Source: an uncultured Bacteroidota bacterium
GTDB taxonomy: Bacteria; Bacteroidota; Bacteroidia; Flavobacteriales; Flavobacteriaceae
DNA length: 64,000 nt
Direction of reading: 5' to 3'
Assembly (NCBI GenBank): GCA_902618245.1
Contig: CACMZR010000003.1
Span: forward strand, 62,001 to 126,000
Part shown: positions 49,674-58,715 of the stretch, piece by piece
How positions within the stretch are numbered: the first letter of the stretch is position 1
Layout: every line of letters starts with the position of its first letter
Position numbers and translations under genes: made by a program
The notes under the pieces: model-generated
What the model was told of the DNA's origin: nothing
What the model saw: only the letters and a program-made list of their open reading frames with translations
Databases searched by the model: none

Positions 49674-51257
49674 ATGAAAAAAAATCTTTTCATTTCATTA
49701 GTAAGCTTTATGATAATCTCAATCCTTGGCATCTTAATACTTCAAGGATATTGGATTTTTTCAGCTTGGAACGATAAAGAAGAAGAGTTCTCATTGGCAG
49801 TACAACAGTCTCTTATTAGAGTTGCTGAAGAAATAGAAGAGCGTGAGTTGACAGATTATATAAAAGCTTATGAGAAATTAATTGATTCAATTGGGACTCC
49901 TGACGATGCCAGTTTTGCAAACATATTTTTGTTTTTGGATGAAGATAAAACTAACAATCTAGTTTCTTATTATGCCTTCGGTATTCTTGAACAAGATTTT
50001 AAAATAGCACCTTATTTAGATCCAAAACTTGGAGATACTTTGACAAAATTGACAGACGTTAAACAAGTTCGTAATACAACAATAATTAATAAAAATGATG
50101 TTTTTAATCGTGAAAATAATATAGCTGTCTCAGTTGAAAAAATTAAAACTATTGAAAGAATGAATATTGCAAATCAGAGAATCAGATCCACTTTTAAAGA
50201 TTATACTGCAAATACACCTATACATAAAAGACTTAACGTAAATGAACTAGATTATGTATTAAAAAAAGAATTTGACTCTAAAATGATTGTAACAAGCTAT
50301 GAGTTTGGTATATACGATAATGGATTAGCTACTAAAATCATGTCAAATAATTATATCGAGATACAAGAAGGATATAAATATTCAATACCAATTTTTCAAG
50401 ATGATAAAAGTTTACGTAAATATGAGTTAATAGTTTCTTTTCCAGAAAAAGATAAATATGTTTTTTCTTCTATATTGAGTGTAGGCGGACTTTCGTTATT
50501 TTTAACTCTTTTCATTGTTCTAGTGTCTTCAAGCGCACTATATCAAATTATTCGTCAAAAGAAAATATCTGAAATCAAAACTGATTTCATAAATAATATG
50601 TCACACGAATTTAAGACGCCAATAGCTACAATCAACTTGGCATTAGATGCTATATCAAATCCAAAAGTATCTAAAACACCTCAAAAGATTCTTAGATATG
50701 TAAAAACAATACGTGAAGAAAATATTAGAATGTTATCGCAAGTCGAAAATGTATTACGTATATCTCAATTGGATCGAACTAACGAACCAATTCAAAAAAC
50801 AAAAATTGACATTCATAACGTCATAAAAGAGGCCGTCGGGCATATACAATTAATTTTAAATGATAAATCAGGTAAATTGATCACAGATTTTAAAGCCAAA
50901 AAACATGTGATTAGTGGTAATAAAAATCACCTCGTTAATATAATAGTAAATTTACTTGATAATTCTATAAAATATAGTAATCGAGAACCTTACGTCAGAA
51001 TTTTAACTTTTAATCAAGACAAAAATTTTGTCTTAAAAATAAAAGATAATGGTATTGGTATGAGTCCTGCTATTCAGCGAAAAGTATTTGATAAATTTTA
51101 TAGGGCCGAATCGGGAGATATACACAACGTGAAAGGCCACGGATTAGGCTTAGCATATGTAAAAAAAATTGTAGATCTCCACAGAGGTAAAATAAATTTG
51201 AGTAGTAAATACAGTATTGGAACTACATTTACCATTTATTTACCAAGTAACTATTAA
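49674..51257 (+). CDS. Sensor histidine kinase
   Basis: A 527-residue membrane kinase. A first helix (about residues 5-27) and a second (about 265-292) flank a roughly 240-residue periplasmic domain with no recognised fold. The HisKA box is NNMSHEFKTPIATINLALD; the ATPase has VNIIVNLLDNSIKYSN (N box), KIKDNGIGM (G1) and VKGHGLGLAYVKKIV (G2). The ATG at 49674 follows an in-frame TTG. The arrangement resembles the RprX kinases of Bacteroidota. It is followed after 23 bases by its response regulator. Confidence 0.95.
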   Translation: MKKNLFISLVSFMIISILGILILQGYWIFSAWNDKEEEFSLAVQQSLIRVAEEIEERELTDYIKAYEKLIDSIGTPDDASFANIFLFLDEDKTNNLVSYYAFGILEQDFKIAPYLDPKLGDTLTKLTDVKQVRNTTIINKNDVFNRENNIAVSVEKIKTIERMNIANQRIRSTFKDYTANTPIHKRLNVNELDYVLKKEFDSKMIVTSYEFGIYDNGLATKIMSNNYIEIQEGYKYSIPIFQDDKSLRKYELIVSFPEKDKYVFSSILSVGGLSLFLTLFIVLVSSSALYQIIRQKKISEIKTDFINNMSHEFKTPIATINLALDAISNPKVSKTPQKILRYVKTIREENIRMLSQVENVLRISQLDRTNEPIQKTKIDIHNVIKEAVGHIQLILNDKSGKLITDFKAKKHVISGNKNHLVNIIVNLLDNSIKYSNREPYVRILTFNQDKNFVLKIKDNGIGMSPAIQRKVFDKFYRAESGDIHNVKGHGLGLAYVKKIVDLHRGKINLSSKYSIGTTFTIYLPSNY

Positions 51258-51280
51258 TTAAATCCGATAAATAAATTGTA

Positions 51281-51985
51281 ATGAAAAATCAGACTAAGAA
51301 AATCTTAATAGTAGAAGATGATCCTAACTTTGGTAAAATTTTAAAAGAATATTTAACTCTCAACGATTATGAAATTGTTCTTGCCAAGAATGGTATTGAA
51401 GGCTTTGAAAAGTTTAATAAATCTGATTTTGACTTATGCATTCTAGATATTATGATGCCTTATAAAGACGGCTTCACCCTAGCCAAGGAAATAAGAGAGA
51501 AAAATGATGAAGTTCCAATTTTTTTTCTCACTGCCAAACATTTAAAAGAAGACGTTTTAAAGGGCTTTAAGATAGGAGGTGATGATTACATGACTAAACC
51601 CTTTGATTCAGAAGTTCTTTTAGCAAAAATAAAAGCAACATTAAATCGTAACAAAAAATCTTTTACTCCTGACAATGATATTTTTGAATTTGACTTTAGT
51701 GACTTTAATTTTAATTCTAAGCTTCGCATCCTAACTTATAAGGGTGGGAAAGATATTAAACTTTCACCGAAAGAGAGTCAGCTATTACGTCTACTAGTTC
51801 TCCATATAAATGACTTACTTCCTCGAGAAACAGCACTCAATAAAATTTGGCGTGATGATAATTATTTTACATCTAGAAGTATGGATGTATATATTGCAAA
51901 GCTTCGAAAGTATCTTGTTAGAGACAAAAAAGTTCAGATTTTAAATATTCATGGTGAGGGTTTTCGTCTTGTAATTAATAATTAG
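51281..51985 (+). CDS. OmpR-family response regulator
   Basis: A 234-residue regulator: receiver domain with EDDPNFGKIL, the phospho-acceptor Asp56 in CILDIMMP, and Lys106 in YMTKPFDS. A winged-helix DNA-binding domain follows (LSPKESQLLRLLV, and YIAKLRKYL). It is the partner of the kinase just upstream and resembles RprY. Targets cannot be told. It overlaps the convergent xerD by four bases. Confidence 0.95.
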   Translation: MKNQTKKILIVEDDPNFGKILKEYLTLNDYEIVLAKNGIEGFEKFNKSDFDLCILDIMMPYKDGFTLAKEIREKNDEVPIFFLTAKHLKEDVLKGFKIGGDDYMTKPFDSEVLLAKIKATLNRNKKSFTPDNDIFEFDFSDFNFNSKLRILTYKGGKDIKLSPKESQLLRLLVLHINDLLPRETALNKIWRDDNYFTSRSMDVYIAKLRKYLVRDKKVQILNIHGEGFRLVINN

Positions 51986-52884
51986 TTTTCACTTCTTGGG
52001 TGAAATTTTCTGATAATTTGTTTTAAGTGTTGTGTATCTAAATGAGTATAGATCTCTGTAGTTGTAATACTTTCGTGTCCAAGTAAAATTTGTATTGTTC
52101 TAAGATCTGCGCCATTTTCTAAAAGGTGTGTTGCAAAAGAATGCCTAAACGTGTGTGGACCAATTTTTTTATCAATCTTAGCTTTTGATCCCAAAGTCCG
52201 AATCAATGTAAAAATCATTTGTCTTGTTAACTTCTTCCCATTTCTATTTAAGAAAACAAGGTCTTTATATTTATTATCTATTTTTTGAAAGTTTCGAACT
52301 TGTTTAATATATACTTCAAGGTGTTTTTTTGAAACACTACCCATAGGAACTAATCTCTGCTTATTTCCTTTGCCTGTGACTTGTATAAGTGATTCTTTGA
52401 AAAATAAATTAGATAAATTCAAATTTACTATTTCTGACACTCTAAGTCCACTTCCATAAAGAGTCTCAATAATTGCTCGATTTCTGTGTCCTTGAGGGTG
52501 GCTCAAATCTAAATTTTTAAGGATTAATTCAATTTCACTAATTGATAAAACATCAGGTAATTTTTTTCCTAATTTTGGGGCTTCTACTAAATCAGTAGGA
52601 TTAGTTGACCTATATTTTTCAAAGATTAAATAATCAAAAAAACTCCTAAGTCCAGAAATTCTTCTAGCTTGAGTATGTTCGCTTAATATCTTAGCTGTTT
52701 CATATATATATTTTTTTACTGTTTCTTGTTTACAGTTTAAGGGTGTTTCATCAATTTTTTGATCGCAGAGAAAGTCCTTAAAAGATTTAATATCTAAACT
52801 ATAGTTTTCTATTGAATTTTGAGAAAGGCCTCTTTCTATTTTAAGATACATTCTAAAATTATCGAGAGCTTTTTGCCAATTCAT
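51982..52884 (-). CDS. xerD: Tyrosine recombinase XerD/XerC type
   Basis: Resolves chromosome dimers at dif. The 300-residue protein has an N-terminal SAM-like domain (LKIERGLSQNSIENYSLDI) and the catalytic domain with Arg in LYGSGLRVSEIVNL, HTFRHSFATHLLENGADL and the nucleophile Tyr in TTEIYTHLD. No mobile element surrounds it, so it is the housekeeping recombinase rather than an integrase. It is divergent from aroQ, with only 58 bases between. Confidence 0.93.
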   Translation of the reverse strand: MNWQKALDNFRMYLKIERGLSQNSIENYSLDIKSFKDFLCDQKIDETPLNCKQETVKKYIYETAKILSEHTQARRISGLRSFFDYLIFEKYRSTNPTDLVEAPKLGKKLPDVLSISEIELILKNLDLSHPQGHRNRAIIETLYGSGLRVSEIVNLNLSNLFFKESLIQVTGKGNKQRLVPMGSVSKKHLEVYIKQVRNFQKIDNKYKDLVFLNRNGKKLTRQMIFTLIRTLGSKAKIDKKIGPHTFRHSFATHLLENGADLRTIQILLGHESITTTEIYTHLDTQHLKQIIRKFHPRSEN

Positions 52885-52942
52885 AATTTTTTATTTTTAT
52901 GACAATAATTTGAATTTATATACATTTACTAAAATAATAAAA

Positions 52943-53359
52943 ATGAAAATCAGCATTATTAATGGACCAAATTTAAATCTCATTGGTACGAGAGAACCTA
53001 ATTTTTATGGTAATCAAACATTTGATGAATATTATTTGAACTTAAAAAAAAGATATTCAAATATTGTATTCGATTATTTCCAATCTAATGTTGAGGGTGA
53101 GTTGATAAATCGCTTGCAAGAAGTTGGATTCACTTCGGACTTAATATTACTTAATGCCGGTGGTTATACCCATACATCTGTTGCCATAGGAGATGCCATT
53201 AAGAGTATTGATTCATCAGTTATCGAAATTCACATCACAAACACCTTTGCTAGAGATGATTTTAGACATGTGTCCTATATTACTCCAGTTGCGAAGGGTT
53301 TAATTGTCGGTTTTGGGCTTGATTCATATCGAATTGCTATTGAAAGTGCTTTAAATTAA
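52943..53359 (+). CDS. aroQ: 3-dehydroquinate dehydratase type II
   Basis: Third step of the shikimate pathway. From the ATG at 52943 the product is 138 residues: MKISIINGPNLNLIGTREPN, FYGNQTFDEY, LNAGGYTHTSVAIGDAI and IEIHITN are standard for type II dehydroquinase. The frame is open 11 codons further upstream, but those residues precede the conserved start. Confidence 0.96.
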   Translation: MKISIINGPNLNLIGTREPNFYGNQTFDEYYLNLKKRYSNIVFDYFQSNVEGELINRLQEVGFTSDLILLNAGGYTHTSVAIGDAIKSIDSSVIEIHITNTFARDDFRHVSYITPVAKGLIVGFGLDSYRIAIESALN

Positions 53360-53365
53360 AAAATG

Positions 53366-53423
53366 AAAACATCAAGCTTACAAAATAATGAACCAATTTA
53401 AGCTTAGCCAAAATTGATGTTTT
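53366..53423. terminator. Candidate bidirectional terminator between aroQ and the DUF2490 gene
   Basis: A 10-base inverted repeat AAAACATCAA (53366-53375) and TTGATGTTTT (53414-53423) encloses a second one, GCTTA/TAAGC (53376-53380, 53399-53403). The A/T-flanked symmetrical form fits a terminator for both convergent genes. It covers the last codons and the stop of the DUF2490 gene. Confidence 0.45.
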
Positions 53424-54064
53424 GATATTTGATGGAGTAATGATTGATTTCTATAGTCCAAACCAAATTCAAATTTGTTTTGATCTGAAAATTTAAATCC
53501 TAAAAGGGGAGAGGATCGGAATTCTAGATTATACTTTTTGTTTTTATAACAATTTACAAATTCATTATTTAGTTTTAAATACCATTCGTCATTATCAATT
53601 GATCTACCATTTATAGGTAATTCAAATGTAGTCCTGTAGCGAAATCTAATCTCAAAGGGTTTATTTACTCTTATCGTTTGATCAAGCAATAAACGTTGAG
53701 CAATTCTAAAAAAAGTATATTGATTGACAAATGTCAACTGTTGAATATATCTGCTCTTAAAATATTTATCACCTGAACGTAATAATAGTCCTCCTGCTAA
53801 AGAATTACTTAGACCTATTCGTTTTGAAAAAATTATACTATAACCAGTATTAATATGTTGAAATTTGTTTAAATTTTGAAATTCTTTACCAAATTCAAAA
53901 AATTTATTTCGTGATTCAATTTTTAGATTAAGACGCCATTTTTCAGATAAAATTTTATTAATATTCAACTGGGGAATACCACCAAGGGTTTTGTTTTGAG
54001 AAAAAATTAAGTTATTAAATAATAAGAATAGAGTTAAACTCCATAGTCCAAACTTAGTATTCAA
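53378..54064 (-). CDS. DUF2490-family outer-membrane protein
   Basis: A 228-residue secreted protein with a signal peptide (about 1-22) and beta-strand-rich body: LNINKILSEKWRLNLKIESR, FRIAQRLLLDQ, FRYRTTFELP and a C-terminal HQFWLSLNWFIIL that ends in an aromatic residue pattern as outer-membrane barrels do. This corresponds to the DUF2490 family of Bacteroidota. Function unknown. It overlaps the next upstream gene by 11 bases. Confidence 0.8.
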   Translation of the reverse strand: MNTKFGLWSLTLFLLFNNLIFSQNKTLGGIPQLNINKILSEKWRLNLKIESRNKFFEFGKEFQNLNKFQHINTGYSIIFSKRIGLSNSLAGGLLLRSGDKYFKSRYIQQLTFVNQYTFFRIAQRLLLDQTIRVNKPFEIRFRYRTTFELPINGRSIDNDEWYLKLNNEFVNCYKNKKYNLEFRSSPLLGFKFSDQNKFEFGLDYRNQSLLHQISKHQFWLSLNWFIIL

Positions 54065-54629
54065 GATTATCAGTGTTTTTGATCATGATAGTCGCTTTTT
54101 GTTCAAATCTTCCTTCATTAGAAAATAAATATTCCATCATTTGATATTTTTTATTTTCTTTCCCTTTTAAAACGATTTCATATTTTCTTGTTAGTTTTTG
54201 ATTCTGATTTATATCCTTTAAGATATTAATTAAATTTTCTGGTTTTCCAGTGTACTGAATCTGCACTTTTACAATTTTCTTTTTTTTATATATGCTATCG
54301 AGATAAAAGTCTATATTTTTTTTTGTAGACTCAGGAATACTTTTCCATTCAATTTTAAATTCTACATCTTCAATTATTCCTAATGAATCAAATTCAATGC
54401 TAAAATTTAAATTATTATGAAAAGTTTTTGCTTCATAAGTGTATTTACTAAGTGCTTCGTCTTTGTACCATTTTATTCTATTTTTAAAAGTAATTGGATT
54501 AAGATATGATTTGATATTTTCGGGAATATTATCCTCTTTAATACGGTATTCTTTTTCAAATTTGACTTGAGTAAAAGCAAAGTTGAAATATAAACATGAA
54601 AAGCATAAAACACACGAAATTAGTCTCAT
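54054..54629 (-). CDS. Secreted protein of unknown function
   Basis: A 191-residue protein with a signal peptide (about 1-20), then a repeated helix-strand pattern (IPENIKSYLNPITFK, and NNLNFSIEFDSLGIIEDVEF) reminiscent of PepSY-like domains, though no motif is decisive. It is paired with the DUF2490 gene through an 11-base overlap, so the two probably act together in the envelope. Confidence 0.72.
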   Translation of the reverse strand: MRLISCVLCFSCLYFNFAFTQVKFEKEYRIKEDNIPENIKSYLNPITFKNRIKWYKDEALSKYTYEAKTFHNNLNFSIEFDSLGIIEDVEFKIEWKSIPESTKKNIDFYLDSIYKKKKIVKVQIQYTGKPENLINILKDINQNQKLTRKYEIVLKGKENKKYQMMEYLFSNEGRFEQKATIMIKNTDNLEY

Positions 54630-54719
54630 AATAAAAGATTCAATGAGTACAAATCTCCGAATAACAAATAAATTATTCTAAAACTATTGTAAAATTTTAG
54701 ATTAAATAAGATGTTACGT

Positions 54720-56108
54720 TTATATATGAATTACCTCATCGTATGCGTCTGCGACAGCTTCCATAACAGCTTCACTCATAGTAGGGTGTGGGTGGACAGT
54801 TTTTAAGACTTCTTGTCCCGTTGTTTCAAGTTTTCTTCCAATTACTGCCTCAGCAATCATGTCTGTAACACCAGAACCAATCATGTGACAACCTAGCCAT
54901 TCTCCATATTTTGCATCAAATATAACTTTGACAAATCCGTCCGGATTACCCCCTGCTTGAGCTTTACCTGATGCGGAAAAAGGAAATTTCCCAACCTTTA
55001 TTTCATAGCCCTTATCTTTTGCCTGAACTTCTGTCATCCCAACAGACGCAACTTCGGGAGTACAATAAGTACAACCTGGTATATTTCCGTAATCCAAAGG
55101 TTCCAGGTTATGTCCTGCAATTTTTTCAACACATAATATACCCTCTGCAGAGGCAACATGAGCTAAAGATTGTCCTCTTGTTACATCACCTATTGCATAA
55201 TAACCTGGTAAGTTTGTTTGATAAAAATTATTAACCATAATTTTGTCATTGTCAATTGCTATACCAACATCTTCGAGCCCTATATTTTCAATATTTGTTT
55301 TAATTCCGACAGCAGAGAGAACAATGTCAGCATTAATTATTTCCTCGTTACTTTTCGTTTTTATTGTAACATCAACAGACTTATTCTTTGTTTCAACTTT
55401 TTTTACTTCAGCATTTGTGTGAATTTTAATCCCACTCTTTTTAAATGAGCGCTCTAGCTGTTTTGATATTTCTTCATCTTCAACTGGTAAAATTCGATCA
55501 AGGTATTCTACAATCACGACTTCTGTACCCATAGCATTATAGAAATATGCAAATTCAACGCCAATAGCTCCGGAACCAACAACAATAAGTTTTTTTGGTT
55601 GTTTTTCTAAAGTCATTGCTTTTCGATAACCAATAACATTTTTGCCATCCTGTGGTATAGATGGTAATTCTTTTGATCTTGCACCAGTTGCAATAATAAT
55701 ATGGTTTGCCGAGTATTCATTAGTTTTTTTTCCGTTAGAAACACTTACTTTTTTTCCTGGGAGAACTTTCCCATGTCCATTAATAATATCAATCTTATTT
55801 TTTTTCATTAAAAATTGAACCCCTTTACTCATTCCTGCTGCAACTTCTCTACTCCGATTAATAACTGATTTAAAGTCTTTATCAAATTCTTTAATTGTAA
55901 GCCCATAATTTTCGGCATGTTTTAAATAATCGAAAACTTGAGCTGATTTTAATAAAGCTTTTGTTGGAATACAACCCCAATTCAGGCAAATACCACCAAG
56001 GTTTTCTTTTTCTACTATTGCAGTTTTAAATCCTAATTGTGAAGATCGAATTGCGGTAACATATCCTCCTGGACCGCTACCTATAATTATGATGTCATAT
56101 TCAGTCAT
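54720..56108 (-). CDS. lpdA: Dihydrolipoyl dehydrogenase
   Basis: E3 component shared by pyruvate and 2-oxoglutarate dehydrogenase complexes. The 462-residue protein has the FAD site IIIGSGPGGYVTAI, the redox disulfide Cys41/Cys46 in GGICLNWGCIPTK, the NAD-binding VVGSGAIGVEFAY and the C-terminal HPHPTMSEAVMEA with the catalytic His. Length is typical. No E1 or E2 genes are close. Confidence 0.97.
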   Translation of the reverse strand: MTEYDIIIIGSGPGGYVTAIRSSQLGFKTAIVEKENLGGICLNWGCIPTKALLKSAQVFDYLKHAENYGLTIKEFDKDFKSVINRSREVAAGMSKGVQFLMKKNKIDIINGHGKVLPGKKVSVSNGKKTNEYSANHIIIATGARSKELPSIPQDGKNVIGYRKAMTLEKQPKKLIVVGSGAIGVEFAYFYNAMGTEVVIVEYLDRILPVEDEEISKQLERSFKKSGIKIHTNAEVKKVETKNKSVDVTIKTKSNEEIINADIVLSAVGIKTNIENIGLEDVGIAIDNDKIMVNNFYQTNLPGYYAIGDVTRGQSLAHVASAEGILCVEKIAGHNLEPLDYGNIPGCTYCTPEVASVGMTEVQAKDKGYEIKVGKFPFSASGKAQAGGNPDGFVKVIFDAKYGEWLGCHMIGSGVTDMIAEAVIGRKLETTGQEVLKTVHPHPTMSEAVMEAVADAYDEVIHI

Positions 56109-56160
56109 TAGATGTCATTTAAATTCGTTTATAAATTTACAAAATATGGGTAATAAATTT

Positions 56161-56574
56161 TTAAAATTTATTTTCGTCAGAAAACTTGATACTAGCAGAA
56201 TTAACACAATATCTTTTTCCAGATGGGGTGGGACCATCATTAAATATGTGTCCCTGGTGACCACCACATTGAGCACAAACTATCTCAATACGCTGCATCC
56301 CGTGGCTTGAATCTTTAATGTACTCAATAGCACCAGGTATAGCCATGTCATAACTTGGCCAACCACAGTGACTGTCAAATTTATTTTCAGATCTGTATAG
56401 AGGTGCACTACAACCTTTACATTTGTATATCCCCTTTTCAAAATGATTGTTGTATTTACCACTAAAAGGACGTTCAGTTCCCTTTTCCCTTAAAATATGA
56501 AATTCATCAGGTTTTAATAACTTTTTCCAATCTGCTTCAGATTTTGAAATAGGAAATTTTTTAGGATTACTCAT
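56161..56574 (-). CDS. msrB: Peptide methionine-R-sulfoxide reductase MsrB, cytoplasmic form
   Basis: From the ATG at 56574 the product is 137 residues without a signal peptide. It has the two zinc CxxC pairs (YKCKGCSAPLY, VCAQCGGH), GWPSYD and the catalytic Cys in KRYCVNSASIKF. It reduces the R-epimer of methionine sulfoxide. It overlaps the second msrB by eight bases. Confidence 0.94.
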   Translation of the reverse strand: MSNPKKFPISKSEADWKKLLKPDEFHILREKGTERPFSGKYNNHFEKGIYKCKGCSAPLYRSENKFDSHCGWPSYDMAIPGAIEYIKDSSHGMQRIEIVCAQCGGHQGHIFNDGPTPSGKRYCVNSASIKFSDENKF

Positions 56575-57049
56575 TTGCAGGAACAAAAATTAATGCAGCA
56601 GAATTTATACAGTGTCTCTGTCCAGTTGTATTTTTTGGACCATCATTAAACATGTGCCCTAAATGTCCTCCACATTTGTTACATTTTAATTCTGATCTTG
56701 GATAACCAATTTTATAATCAACATCATATTCAAGATTTTCTTCAATTCCTCTATCAAAAGATGGCCAACCGGAACCTGATTCATATTTATATTTGGAATC
56801 ATATAATGGTGCTTTGCATCCCGCACAAACATATATACCCTTTTTTTTATTGTAGTTTAAAATACCTGTAAATGCTCTCTCAGTTCCTGCTTCTCTTAGA
56901 ACATAATATGACATTTTTGATAACTCTGATTTCCATTCGTCCTCTGTCTTGCTGACATCGTATTTTTTATCATGTTTGTTCTTACTTTGAGATTTAACTT
57001 TACATGATACTAAATATATTAAGAGTAATAAAATTGGAATTATTCTCAT
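56567..57049 (-). CDS. msrB: Peptide methionine-R-sulfoxide reductase MsrB, lipoprotein form
   Basis: A 160-residue MsrB with a signal peptide ending in IYLVSC (lipobox, Cys17), so probably envelope-anchored. The zinc CxxC pairs (VCAGCKAPLY, LKCNKCGGH), GSGWPSFD and the catalytic Cys in RHCINSAALIF are present. It is the first of two tandem msrB genes; the pair covers envelope and cytoplasm, and the lipoprotein MsrA at 254-907 supplies the S-epimer activity. Confidence 0.94.
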   Translation of the reverse strand: MRIIPILLLLIYLVSCKVKSQSKNKHDKKYDVSKTEDEWKSELSKMSYYVLREAGTERAFTGILNYNKKKGIYVCAGCKAPLYDSKYKYESGSGWPSFDRGIEENLEYDVDYKIGYPRSELKCNKCGGHLGHMFNDGPKNTTGQRHCINSAALIFVPANE

Positions 57050-57173
57050 AGTAATTTTTGTTCAAAAATACTTTTTTTAGTTAAAAAAATTACAATTTGA
57101 AATTAAACTTTATCATTATACTTCATCCAGTATAACAGTATTTTATTACTTTGGTAAATCAAATTCTAAATCG

Positions 57174-58487
57174 ATGATTACAAAAACTCCTTTAAAAAAG
57201 GGGAGTAGTAAACTTATAAATGCTTGGGCATTTTATGATTGGGCTAATTCAGTTTATTCTCTTGTGATATCATCTGCTATATTTCCAATATATTACGGTG
57301 CAATTTTTTCTGATATAAACACTATAAATATTTTAGGATATCAGATAAAAAATACAGCAGTTATAAGTTTTTTGACTGCTGTTGCTTTTTTGATCATTGC
57401 TTCTTTATCACCTATTTTATCTGGTATTGCTGATTATATAGGTAATAAAAAAAAATTCATGAAAATTTTTGTTTACTTAGGCTCCTTGTCTTGTATAGGA
57501 TTATATTGGTTTGAATTAGAAACAATTTATTTAGGGTTATTTTTTTATTTTTTGGCGATGATAGGCTTGTGGTCTAGCTTAGTTTTCTATAATTCTTACC
57601 TACCTGACATAGCATATCCCGAGCAGCAGGATAGAGCAAGTGCCAGAGGTTTTTCTTACGGATATGTAGGAAGTGTAATTTTACTACTTGCAAATTTAGC
57701 TATGATAATGCAGCCTAATTTATTTGGAATTGATGGAAACAAAACAGATGCCTCACTTCAGGCGATGAAATTTTCTTTTGTTTCTGTAGGAATTTGGTGG
57801 GCTTTATTTAGTCAATATTCATTTTATTTTTTGCCGAAAAGTAATCATAAGTCAAAAATAACGAAGCACATATTATTAAATGGTTACAGAAAACTTAAAT
57901 CTGTTTTTATCCAACTAAAAAATCTTTCAAGATTAAGGCGATTTTTACCCGCTTTTTTTCTTTACAGTATGGCCTTACAGACGGTTTTATTGGTAGCAGC
58001 TTATTTTGGTGAAGAAGAGATATCTTGGGCAGACTCAAATCAAAAAACAATAGGTTTAATTGTAAGTATTTTATTAATTCAAATTGTTGCAATCTTTGGA
58101 GCAATCTTAACTGCAAGAGCTTCCGAAAAATTTGGAAATATTAGAGTTTTAATAGCAATAAACATTATTTGGATTATCCTTTGTATTCTTGCGTATAATG
58201 TAAAAACACCATCTCAATTTTATTCCATCGCAGGATTAGTAGGTATGGTAATGGGTGGATTACAATCGTTATCTAGATCCACTTATTCAAAATTATTACC
58301 GAAAACTTTGGATACAACTTCATTTTTTAGTTTTTATGACGTAACAGAAAAAATTGGAATTGTAATTGGAATGCTATGTTTTGGATTGATTGACCAAATA
58401 TCAGGAAGCATGAGAAATGGAATTTTATTTTTTATTGCATTTTTCTTTCTAGGAGCTTTAATGTTAGCTAGAATACCAAAAAAATAA
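57174..58487 (+). CDS. MFS transporter, UMF1 (Atg22-like) family
   Basis: A 437-residue polytopic membrane protein with about 12 helices. It starts INAWAFYDWANSVYSLVI, the signature of the UMF1/Atg22 transporters, and has SPILSGIADYIGNKKKFMK (the MFS loop 2-3 motif) and GLVGMVMGGLQSLSRS. Substrate unknown; amino-acid efflux is known for Atg22. It is divergent from the msrB pair by 124 bases. Confidence 0.9.
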   Translation: MITKTPLKKGSSKLINAWAFYDWANSVYSLVISSAIFPIYYGAIFSDINTINILGYQIKNTAVISFLTAVAFLIIASLSPILSGIADYIGNKKKFMKIFVYLGSLSCIGLYWFELETIYLGLFFYFLAMIGLWSSLVFYNSYLPDIAYPEQQDRASARGFSYGYVGSVILLLANLAMIMQPNLFGIDGNKTDASLQAMKFSFVSVGIWWALFSQYSFYFLPKSNHKSKITKHILLNGYRKLKSVFIQLKNLSRLRRFLPAFFLYSMALQTVLLVAAYFGEEEISWADSNQKTIGLIVSILLIQIVAIFGAILTARASEKFGNIRVLIAINIIWIILCILAYNVKTPSQFYSIAGLVGMVMGGLQSLSRSTYSKLLPKTLDTTSFFSFYDVTEKIGIVIGMLCFGLIDQISGSMRNGILFFIAFFFLGALMLARIPKK

Positions 58488-58715
58488 AGTCAATTTTTTA
58501 AAAATAAAAACAAAAAAGAGATCTTTCAAAAGATTTTAATTTTATACCGTTCACTTTGTTAAAATTTAAACACTGAACTTAGTTACTAAAAAAACTTAAA
58601 TGGCATAACTATTGTCTATATATATCTATCACAATATTACCATAATATTTATTTGTTATTGGATATTTATCCAGAAATGACAAACAAAATATGACAAAAT
58701 GACTTATATTATCCG

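Noticed and set aside
51982-52884. Tyrosine recombinase as a mark of a mobile element
   Set aside because: The sequence is of the housekeeping XerC/D type, and the neighbours are core genes without flanking repeats.
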